Part shown: piece by piece, positions 44,475-51,957 of the stretch
How positions within the stretch are numbered: position 1 is the first letter of the stretch
Layout of the letters: every line of letters starts with the position of its first letter
Source: Lachnospiraceae bacterium
GTDB taxonomy: Bacteria > Bacillota > Clostridia > Lachnospirales > Lachnospiraceae
Reading direction: 5' to 3'
NCBI GenBank assembly: GCA_017548765.1
Contig: JAFYZH010000063.1
Location: 50,190-114,189, forward strand
DNA length: 64,000 bases
Program-made: the position numbers and the translations under genes
The notes under the pieces: generated by a model
Told to the model about the DNA's origin: nothing
What the model saw: the letters and a program-made list of their open reading frames with translations, nothing else
Databases searched by the model: none

Positions 44475-45422
44475 ATGAAGAAAAAAGAAACTTGTGAAAA
44501 GACGGGAACCAAGGCTAAAGTGCCGGCCAGAGTTAAGATGATGCGGAAAATGTGGGCCATGAGCGACGCGAAGCGGGATGCGGGCCTTATCGAGCCCGAG
44601 GATGTGGAGAAATCGTGGGACATCTCCTACGGACCGTACGGGGAGGAGAACCTGCTGGACGTATATCGTCCTGCAAAAGAGGCCGGAAAGGTTCTTCCGG
44701 TGATCGTGAACGTTCACGGGGGCGGCTATTTCTATGGCGATAAAGAACTCTATCGTTTTTACGCGATGCGCCTGGCACAGTTTGGCTTTGCCGTGGTGAA
44801 CTTCAACTACCGCCTGGCTCCGCTGAACCGCTTCCCGGCGCCGCTGGAGGATACATTGGCCGTATTCAAGTGGATCTCCGCCAATGCGAGAAAATACAAA
44901 CTGGATAAAACAAACGTATTCATGGTCGGCGACTCAGCGGGCGCGCAGCTCGTGAGCCAGTTCGCGGCCATCTGGACGAATAAAGCCTATGCGAAACTTT
45001 TTGGTTTCACCTTGCCGCGTGGCGTGAACTTGCGCGGGATCTCCTTAGCTTGCGGTTTGTATGAACTTCGCAGTAAGATCACCGGTCCACAGAACGAGAT
45101 GATGCTGGATTATTTCGGCGATGTGAGCATGGCGCAGGATCTCCGCACCGAGGTCCACGCGTACATCACGGGCGACTACCCGCCGACCTACATCTTTTCC
45201 GCAGCGAATGATTCCCTGAAGGAGGAGTGCCGGCCGTTCGCCGCCTTCCTGCGTAAGAAGGGCATTTCCGTGCAGTCGCGCATCTACGGAAAGAAGGAAG
45301 ATGCCGAGGTGGGTCATGTGTTCCATGTGAACATCCGGTTGCCGATCGCCGAGCGTTGCAATAAGGATCAGACGAACTTCTTCAAACGCCTGGTATGTGT
45401 CAATGGAGACGGTTCTAATTGA
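44475..45422 (+). CDS. Alpha/beta hydrolase esterase (HSL-like)
   Basis: 315 residues. The oxyanion-hole motif NVHGGGYFYG near residue 76 and the nucleophile elbow GDSAGAQ near residue 155 place it in the hormone-sensitive-lipase-like family; the charge relay is completed by Asp in AANDSLKE and His in GHVFHV. It likely hydrolyses short-chain esters in the cytoplasm; no signal peptide. AAAGGGG precedes the ATG at 44475. The next gene begins 32 bases after the stop and may be cotranscribed. Confidence 0.88.
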   Translation: MKKKETCEKTGTKAKVPARVKMMRKMWAMSDAKRDAGLIEPEDVEKSWDISYGPYGEENLLDVYRPAKEAGKVLPVIVNVHGGGYFYGDKELYRFYAMRLAQFGFAVVNFNYRLAPLNRFPAPLEDTLAVFKWISANARKYKLDKTNVFMVGDSAGAQLVSQFAAIWTNKAYAKLFGFTLPRGVNLRGISLACGLYELRSKITGPQNEMMLDYFGDVSMAQDLRTEVHAYITGDYPPTYIFSAANDSLKEECRPFAAFLRKKGISVQSRIYGKKEDAEVGHVFHVNIRLPIAERCNKDQTNFFKRLVCVNGDGSN

Positions 45423-45454
45423 CACATACCAGAATGATACAGGAGAATATTGTT

Positions 45455-47293
45455 ATGGAAAACCAATCGCCTTTTAAGATTTTGCTTTGTTTTTTGCTCG
45501 TTTTGGTGATGGGCGTTTCACTTGTCGGTTGCAAGAGCGACAGCCCTGCTGACAGCGCGACGACCGGAAGCCAGTCGGAGCCAAGTACGAAAGAGACGCC
45601 TCAAACGACAGTTGCTACGGGCACAGACGCTGTGCCGACAACGGAAGTTACACCGACAACGGAGGACGCTTCGGTGCCCGAAACCGAACCGGTCACAGGT
45701 GCTCCGGATGTGCAGGAGCAGCAGGACATCTACGTTTTGTTTACGAGCGACGTTCACTGCGGCATCGATAAGGGCTTCGGATACGCCGGTTTAAAGCAGA
45801 TCAAGGACGGCCTGGAGAGGCAGGGCTTTAAAACACTTTTGGTGGATAACGGTGATGCGATCCAGGGCGAGCCGATCGGCACGCTGACCCGGGGCGAGGC
45901 GATCATTGACCTGATGAATGCGGTGGGATATGACCTGGCCATCCCCGGAAATCATGAGTTCGACTACGGAATGGATGCGTTCATGAAACTGACCGAAAGG
46001 GCATCCTTCCCATATATCAGTTGCAATTTCACTAAGGAAGGGACAATGGTTTTCCCTGCATGCGTCATAAAAATGTTCAACGGATTTCAGGTCGCTTTTA
46101 TCGGTGTTACGACACCGATGACGTTGCGCGACTCTTCTCCGAAAAACTTTCAGGACGAAAACGGAAAGTTTATTTATGATTTTTCCGGAGATGAGGAAGG
46201 ACGCCTGTTGTATCAAAACGTGCAAAACGCGATCGACAGCGTCCGGGCTGCAGGTGCCGATCTGGTCTATGTGATGGGTCACTTGGGAAATGAAGCGGAA
46301 TGTAGCCCTTATACGTATGCGGATGTGATCGCAAACACAAGCGGGATCGACGTTTTTCTGGATGGCCACAGCCATGATACCGAAACGGTCGTGATGAAGG
46401 ATAAAGACGGCAGAGAGGTCACCAGATACGCCGTGGGAACGAAGTTATCTTGCATCGGGTATAACCGCATTTCCCCGGAAGGAAAGATCGTGAGCGCAGG
46501 CGTCTGGACCTGGACGAATGAGGACAGTTATCCGGAACTGTTCGCAGTACAAAACGATGTTGCGGACATGGTCCGGGATATGAAGGAAGAACTGAATCGG
46601 AAACTGAAGAGTGTCGCTGCTGTCGTATCGTATGATCTGACCATAAATGATCCCGTTGAAAAGGACGCAGACGGGAAACCGATCCGCATGATCCGCCGGG
46701 CGGAGACGAATATGGGTGACTTTTGCGCAGATGCCTACCGGGATCAGGGTGATGCAGATATCGCTTTCATCAACGGAGGCGGAATACGAGCCAACTTCAA
46801 AAAGGGAAACATCACGTTTGAGGATATCATCAATGTCCATCCGTATGGAAATGCGCTCACGGTGATCGAGGTCACGGGACAGCAGATCCTGGATGCGCTT
46901 GAATGGGGCGCCAGAAAGGTTCCGCTGGAAAACGGTGGATTTCTTCAGGTTTCCGGCCTTACCTATGAGATCGATACCACGATCGAAAACGGATGTATCG
47001 AGGACGAAAACGGAATGTTTGCAGGTGTGGACGGACAGCGAAGAGTGGGCAATGTCCGTGTCGGAAACGAACCGATCGACGCGGAGAAGACCTATACATT
47101 GGCCGGACATAATTACATGCTTCTGGACCACGGAGATGGTTTTTCCATGTTCGATGGCGCGAAGGTTTTACAAAACGGTGTGAAACTGGATAATCAGATG
47201 CTGATCGATCACCTGGCGGTAACACTCGGCGGGGATCTGGGCGATCGTTATCAGGATCCTTACGGATCGGGACGTATCGTGATCAAAGAATAG
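45455..47293 (+). CDS. 5'-nucleotidase/UDP-sugar hydrolase family lipoprotein
   Basis: 612 residues. The signal peptide ends in the lipobox SLVGC, then a Thr/Pro/Glu-rich linker of ~60 residues. The metallophosphoesterase domain has FTSDVHC, GDAIQGEP, PGNHEFDYG, and DGHSHD; the C-terminal 5'-nucleotidase domain has NGGGIRANFKKGNIT and YGNALTV. Typical of surface nucleotidases (UshA/YfkN type), which release phosphate and nucleosides from extracellular nucleotides. ATG 45455 with AGGAGAA. In cytosol a nucleoside phosphorylase (4205) could use the nucleosides, but no link is shown. Confidence 0.92.
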   Translation: MENQSPFKILLCFLLVLVMGVSLVGCKSDSPADSATTGSQSEPSTKETPQTTVATGTDAVPTTEVTPTTEDASVPETEPVTGAPDVQEQQDIYVLFTSDVHCGIDKGFGYAGLKQIKDGLERQGFKTLLVDNGDAIQGEPIGTLTRGEAIIDLMNAVGYDLAIPGNHEFDYGMDAFMKLTERASFPYISCNFTKEGTMVFPACVIKMFNGFQVAFIGVTTPMTLRDSSPKNFQDENGKFIYDFSGDEEGRLLYQNVQNAIDSVRAAGADLVYVMGHLGNEAECSPYTYADVIANTSGIDVFLDGHSHDTETVVMKDKDGREVTRYAVGTKLSCIGYNRISPEGKIVSAGVWTWTNEDSYPELFAVQNDVADMVRDMKEELNRKLKSVAAVVSYDLTINDPVEKDADGKPIRMIRRAETNMGDFCADAYRDQGDADIAFINGGGIRANFKKGNITFEDIINVHPYGNALTVIEVTGQQILDALEWGARKVPLENGGFLQVSGLTYEIDTTIENGCIEDENGMFAGVDGQRRVGNVRVGNEPIDAEKTYTLAGHNYMLLDHGDGFSMFDGAKVLQNGVKLDNQMLIDHLAVTLGGDLGDRYQDPYGSGRIVIKE

Positions 47294-47294
47294 A

Positions 47295-47328
47295 AAAAGG
47301 CTGCGGCACGGATGTGTCGCAGCCTTTT
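47295..47328. terminator. Bidirectional terminator
   Basis: 15-pair stem AAAAGGCTGCGGCAC/GTGTCGCAGCCTTTT with one G-T, GGAT loop; serves the nucleotidase gene and the convergent symporter gene. Confidence 0.9.
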
Positions 47329-47350
47329 GATTTGTTATTCAGTTACAGGA

Positions 47351-48889
47351 TCAATCGGTCCATGTGTCTTCATCGCCGACAACACTGCCTTTGAAGATTT
47401 TCTTCTCGATGAGCTTTACGATGAAACCGCTGGCGATGCAGAGTGCCAGGATCGTCCATCCGCCGATGATGTTGGAAGCGAGAGAGTAGCCGTCTCCTGC
47501 ACCGTAGATGCCGCCCGCATCGAACAGTGTTACAATGTTCCAGATGAAGAAACCGAGGAGCGTCAGAGGAGCCAGGATCTTGATCGAGATCACGAACCAC
47601 CATGCAGGCATCTTGAACTTGGCTGTGTTGCGGTTAACTTCTTTAAGGACTTTCAAAGGATTGAACAGCCAGCCGATGGTGAGTGCCTCGAGGATACCTA
47701 CTAAGATCAGGCTGTACGCGTTACACCAGTTGTCGACGATGTCGAGCCATGCAAGGCCGGCGCCGGTCGTGAACCAGATCGAGAGGATACCGGCTACGAT
47801 ACAAACACGCAACGTCGTCTTTTTGTGCGACAGGCCGAACTTATCGGAGATCGCTGTGGAAACGCCTTCGATGATGGAAAATGCGCTATCGATCGCAAGT
47901 GTACACAGGCAGAAGTAGAAGACAAAAGCAAACATGGCATTGACCACGCCATTGCCGGAGAGTTGGACGATGGACTGCGGATATACGATGAACGCAGTAC
48001 CGATACCGGAGGATGTCATGTTGTCGAGACTTCCCGTACCTGCCATGGTCGTGAACAGAACGATACCGGACAGGACGCTGATCGCGAAATCGGAAAATGC
48101 GATGATCATAGCATCCTTTGCGATGTTACTGTCTTCCTTCAGGAAGGAACCGTAAGCGACCATGATAGCCATCATGATGGACAGAGAGTAGAAGACCTGA
48201 CCGACAGCGTCGATCCAAAGGTTCGCCTTCGCCCATTCACCGAAATCCGGAACGAAGAATTTCTCAAGACCGTCAAAAGCACCGGACATGAAGAGGCCCT
48301 TTCCGGCCAGAATCAACAGGCAGAGGATCGGGAGAAATACGGTATATTTTACAACTTTACCCACGGTACCTGTGCCATTGCGGATACATAAATAGATCAG
48401 TACCCAGGCCAGGATCAGGCAGATAAATACGTAACTGGAGATCGTATCATAACCGGAAGTGGTTCCGGTGGTCTTTATAAGATCCAGCCAGATACCGGAA
48501 GCGGCTTTGGTGTCACCGGTGATCCCTGCAAATTTGAAACTTGCAAATGCCATCAGGATGACCCAGGCGAATACGACTGCGTAGTAAACAGAAATGACGA
48601 AAGCATTCGATACGGCGAACCAGCCGACGGGCTCGGTGTGCTTGTTGATCGCACGAAGGGCACCCGGAACACCGCGATGCATCTTACGTCCGATGGCGAT
48701 CTCCATCATCAGGAAGGGGATGCCGATCGCTACCATTGCGATCAGGTAAGCCAGCAAAAAGGCGCCGCCGCCATGTTTTGCTGCAAGTCCCGGGAAACGC
48801 CATGCATTGCCCAGGCCGACTGCGGAACCTACGGCCGCCAGGATGAACTGGGAACGAGAGCCCCAATTACCACGTTTTTCAACACTCAT
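47351..48889 (-). CDS. Sodium:neurotransmitter symporter family (NSS) transporter
   Basis: 512 residues, about 11-12 membrane helices. The family signature is in the first helix, AAVGSAVGLGNAWRFP, followed by GGGAFLLAY in helix 2, and SLSIMMAIMVAYGSF in helix 6, where Na+ and substrate bind in LeuT. It takes up an amino acid with Na+. On the - strand the ATG at 48889 is preceded by GAGG; the upstream extension in frame is not supported. Own promoter at 48939-48966. Substrate not predictable. Confidence 0.9.
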   Translation of the reverse strand: MSVEKRGNWGSRSQFILAAVGSAVGLGNAWRFPGLAAKHGGGAFLLAYLIAMVAIGIPFLMMEIAIGRKMHRGVPGALRAINKHTEPVGWFAVSNAFVISVYYAVVFAWVILMAFASFKFAGITGDTKAASGIWLDLIKTTGTTSGYDTISSYVFICLILAWVLIYLCIRNGTGTVGKVVKYTVFLPILCLLILAGKGLFMSGAFDGLEKFFVPDFGEWAKANLWIDAVGQVFYSLSIMMAIMVAYGSFLKEDSNIAKDAMIIAFSDFAISVLSGIVLFTTMAGTGSLDNMTSSGIGTAFIVYPQSIVQLSGNGVVNAMFAFVFYFCLCTLAIDSAFSIIEGVSTAISDKFGLSHKKTTLRVCIVAGILSIWFTTGAGLAWLDIVDNWCNAYSLILVGILEALTIGWLFNPLKVLKEVNRNTAKFKMPAWWFVISIKILAPLTLLGFFIWNIVTLFDAGGIYGAGDGYSLASNIIGGWTILALCIASGFIVKLIEKKIFKGSVVGDEDTWTD

Positions 48890-48938
48890 AATAACCTCAC
48901 TTTCCACACCTTCAGTGTTGCATAGTTCATTACCTTCT

Positions 48939-48966
48939 AGTTTACCACTTTTCTCTAAAAATTCAA
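48939..48966 (-). promoter_or_regulatory. Promoter of the NSS transporter
   Basis: On the - strand TTGAAT (48966-48961), 16-base spacer, TAAACT (48944-48939). Confidence 0.6.
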
Positions 48967-48998
48967 CGCAAAATGAGGGAATTGAAGAGAAAATCCTT

Positions 48999-49027
48999 TT
49001 GACCGAAGGGGTATAGTGTGATATAAT
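48999..49027 (+). promoter_or_regulatory. Promoter of rubrerythrin
   Basis: TTGACC at 48999-49004, 17-base spacer, TATAAT at 49022-49027; divergent from the symporter promoter. Confidence 0.8.
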
Positions 49028-49099
49028 CAAAATAAGCGGTTCGGAGATCCCGGCCGAAAGAAAAAAGGGGGGAGTCCCTTACAGCAAAGGAGAATCATC

Positions 49100-49642
49100 A
49101 TGGCACAGAATAAGTACGCGGGAACGCAGACCGAGAAGAACCTGGAAGCCGCATTTGCCGGCGAGTCCATGGCGAGAAACAAGTACACATATTTTGCTTC
49201 GAAGGCGAAGAAGGAAGGCTTTGAGCAGATCGCAGATCTGTTCCTGAAGACAGCGGACAATGAAAAAGAGCATGCGAAGCTTTGGTTTAAGGAGCTGAAC
49301 GGGATCGGTGATACGGCTGAGAACCTGAACGCGGCGGCAGACGGTGAGAATTACGAGTGGACCGACATGTACGAAGAGTTCGCAAAGACGGCAGAAGCGG
49401 AAGGCTTCGCAGAACTGGCGGAGAAGTTCCGCCTCGTTGCAGCCATCGAAAAGCGCCATGAGGAGCGCTATCGTGCACTGCTTAAGAACATCGAGACCGC
49501 ACAGGTTTTCGCTAAGAGCACAGTGAAGGTTTGGGAGTGCAGAAACTGCGGCCACATCGTGGTCGGAGAGAAGGCGCCCGAGGTATGCCCGACCTGCGCA
49601 CATCCGCAGAGTTTCTTCGAGATCTCCGCTGATAATTACTAA
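49100..49642 (+). CDS. rbr: Rubrerythrin
   Basis: 180 residues. The ferritin-like four-helix bundle binds two irons through Glu/His in [38 protein letters not shown], and a C-terminal rubredoxin domain has CRNCGH and CPTCAHP. It reduces hydrogen peroxide to water in anaerobes and complements the superoxide reductase at 18370. GCAAAGGAGAATC is the ribosome binding site. It is a monocistronic unit between promoter (48999) and terminator (49666). Confidence 0.95.
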   Translation: MAQNKYAGTQTEKNLEAAFAGESMARNKYTYFASKAKKEGFEQIADLFLKTADNEKEHAKLWFKELNGIGDTAENLNAAADGENYEWTDMYEEFAKTAEAEGFAELAEKFRLVAAIEKRHEERYRALLKNIETAQVFAKSTVKVWECRNCGHIVVGEKAPEVCPTCAHPQSFFEISADNY

Positions 49643-49665
49643 AAATATCGCATAGATCTTATCGG

Positions 49666-49692
49666 TGCCCCTGCCCTGCGCAGGGGCATTTT
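49666..49692 (+). terminator. Terminator after rubrerythrin
   Basis: Perfect 9-pair stem TGCCCCTGC/GCAGGGGCA with CCTGC loop, followed by TTTT. Confidence 0.85.
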
Positions 49693-49707
49693 CCATGGCC
49701 GCTTTTC

Positions 49708-49736
49708 TTGACAAATATCGTAAAGAATAGTATACT
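49708..49736 (+). promoter_or_regulatory. Promoter of the glucosaminidase gene
   Basis: TTGACA at 49708-49713, 17-base spacer, TATACT at 49731-49736. Confidence 0.85.
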
Positions 49737-49799
49737 TACTTCGGTACTTCATCGGAATGCCTTATGCAAGCATTCGACTTACCTTTAAGGAGCAAGGCT

Positions 49800-51899
49800 T
49801 TGAAACGAAGGAAGAGGATTTGCAGCATTATAATGATCCTGCTGTTCTCCCTCGCTTTCATCTGCGGGGGTTTCTTTCATGCGGGATTTTTTGATGTATT
49901 TGCAGAGAAGGATCCGGCTTACGAACTTCTGCTGAAGCAGCTCGGCTTTCCGGAGAGTTACTATGAAAAACTGACAGAACTTCACCAAGAGCATCCGAAC
50001 TGGGCGTTTTTGCCGTATCAGACGGGGCTTACCTGGGAAGAGGCCCTGGACGGAGAGTATGGCTACCGCCTTAATCTGACGCCGAATACAGTGAATTACC
50101 CGACTTCCTTCCATGCGACGGAACCGGTCGACGGAAACATTACGTTTGATTTCGACCAGAATGCGTTCGTGATCATGAGCGCACCGAACTGGGTGCAGGC
50201 TTCGCGGGAAGCGATCGCCTACTATATGGACCCGCGGAATTTCCTGAATTCGGAGGAGATCTTCCAGTTCGAATATCTGGCATCGAATCCGATGGTGCAG
50301 ACTCTCGATGGCGTTGAGAAGATATTGTCCGGCGGTTTCATGGCGCACACCTATGTTGTGAAGCCGACACTGTTCATTTCGGAAGGCTTCGTGACCGGGA
50401 TCGAGCCCGATACGACGAAAGAGGACTTTTTGAAACTGATCGCCTGTGAGCCGGGGAAGACCATCCGTGTATGGAATGCGGATCACAGCGCGAAGGAAGA
50501 CGGAGCGCGGATCGGCACCGGAGATCTGGTAACGGTATCGGACGGCGAGCTTTTGTGGGATGCCGAAGAACTTCCGGAGGACTATGTAGAACCCGCGCAT
50601 GCGACCTACACCTGCCTGATATACGGAGACACCAACGGCGACGGACAGCATACGAAACTCGATTACCTGTACTTCAAGCGTCACTTCCTGGATTATTATC
50701 CGCTTCAGGAACCGTACATATATGCGGCGGACAGCGACCGGGACGGCGACATCGACCGTATGGACCGTCTCTACGTGAAACGAGCGGCGTACGGATATTA
50801 TCCTCTGACCCAGCGCCAGGTAAATGAAGTCGAGCAGAAGTCGACGAAGGCGTTTGCTTTATATGGCGCCGACGGACAGACTTATGCGGAGTGCATCGTT
50901 GCATTGGCCGAAGAGTACGGGATCAGCCCGTATATGCTGGCTGTACGGTTACGCCAGGAGCAGGGCACCGAGGGAAAGAGTGCTCTGATCAGCGGAAAGT
51001 ACGAAGGCTTTGAAGGGTATTACAACTATTTCAATTTCGGAGCATCCGGCGTTACGGATACGGAGATCATAGAAAACGGTCTGACGTATGCGAAGGAAAA
51101 CGGCTGGGACAGTCCGGTAAATGCGATCCGCGGCGGAGCCGAGAGGATCGTTGAGAAGTACATCGCGGCCGGTCAGTTCACTTTATACCTGCAGAAGTTC
51201 AATGTCATCAAGAACGGTGCGTATACACTGTATCGTCATCAGTATATGCAGAACCTGCTGGCGGCGCGAAACGAAGCGGTCCGCACGGCGAAGGCTTACA
51301 CCGAACTGGAATGCATGGATAATGGCTATATTTTCTACATTCCCATCTTCGAGAACATGCCGGAGACGCCCGCACCGAAGCCGGAGAACGACGGAAATCC
51401 GAATGCGTACCTGCAGATGCTGTCGATCGCAGAAATGGAAACGATCGAGCCGACGTCGGAGGCATCTGAACCGACGACGGAGTCGTCCGGACCTGAGGAA
51501 ACGACCGGTGAAACTTCTGAAGAAGCTACATCGGAGGTGGAGACCGAAACCGAGACGGAACCGGAGCCTACGCTTCCGCGGTTAGAACCCGGGTTTGACC
51601 GCAGCATTTTCCGCTACGATGTCTATGTGGATGAAAACGTAAAGAGCATCACGTTCGATGCTAAAGCGATCGCAAATGTGATCGAATACGCTACATCCGC
51701 CGGACGCGGTGAGAAGAACGCAAAGGTCGAGGGAGCCGGTAAGAAAGAACTGTCTTACGGTGAGAATGTATTTACGATCCGCGTGACAGCCGGAAACGGA
51801 GCGGCCTTCGATTATGAAGTCCATGTGTTCCGCGAGGAGCCGGAGACGACGCAGGAAACCTCCCCGGAGGATATCGGGGAAACCGAAGAAGATAATTGA
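49800..51899 (+). CDS. Secreted N-acetylglucosaminidase with dockerin and cadherin-like domains
   Basis: About 699 residues. AAGGAG sits 7 bases before a TTG at 49800, which gives a proper signal peptide (KRRKRICSIIMILLFSLAF); an ATG at 49764 is in frame but has no binding site. The glucosaminidase fold is split: YYMDPRNFLNSEEIFQFEYL near residue 150 and the catalytic Glu region LAVRLRQEQGTEGKSALISG near residue 385. Between them (~275-330) are two dockerin-type calcium repeats, GDTNGDGQHTKLDYLYFKRH and DSDRDGDIDRMDRLYVKRA. After a Glu/Thr-rich linker (~540-590) comes a cadherin-like beta-sandwich (~595-680). It should cut cell-wall glycan outside the cell. The next gene has a cohesin-like domain. 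Confidence 0.85.
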   Translation: MKRRKRICSIIMILLFSLAFICGGFFHAGFFDVFAEKDPAYELLLKQLGFPESYYEKLTELHQEHPNWAFLPYQTGLTWEEALDGEYGYRLNLTPNTVNYPTSFHATEPVDGNITFDFDQNAFVIMSAPNWVQASREAIAYYMDPRNFLNSEEIFQFEYLASNPMVQTLDGVEKILSGGFMAHTYVVKPTLFISEGFVTGIEPDTTKEDFLKLIACEPGKTIRVWNADHSAKEDGARIGTGDLVTVSDGELLWDAEELPEDYVEPAHATYTCLIYGDTNGDGQHTKLDYLYFKRHFLDYYPLQEPYIYAADSDRDGDIDRMDRLYVKRAAYGYYPLTQRQVNEVEQKSTKAFALYGADGQTYAECIVALAEEYGISPYMLAVRLRQEQGTEGKSALISGKYEGFEGYYNYFNFGASGVTDTEIIENGLTYAKENGWDSPVNAIRGGAERIVEKYIAAGQFTLYLQKFNVIKNGAYTLYRHQYMQNLLAARNEAVRTAKAYTELECMDNGYIFYIPIFENMPETPAPKPENDGNPNAYLQMLSIAEMETIEPTSEASEPTTESSGPEETTGETSEEATSEVETETETEPEPTLPRLEPGFDRSIFRYDVYVDENVKSITFDAKAIANVIEYATSAGRGEKNAKVEGAGKKELSYGENVFTIRVTAGNGAAFDYEVHVFREEPETTQETSPEDIGETEEDN

Positions 51900-51957
51900 C
51901 AATTAGGAAATATAAAGAAAAAAGTTCGCATCGTGCGAACGGAATGGAGCAATCAAA

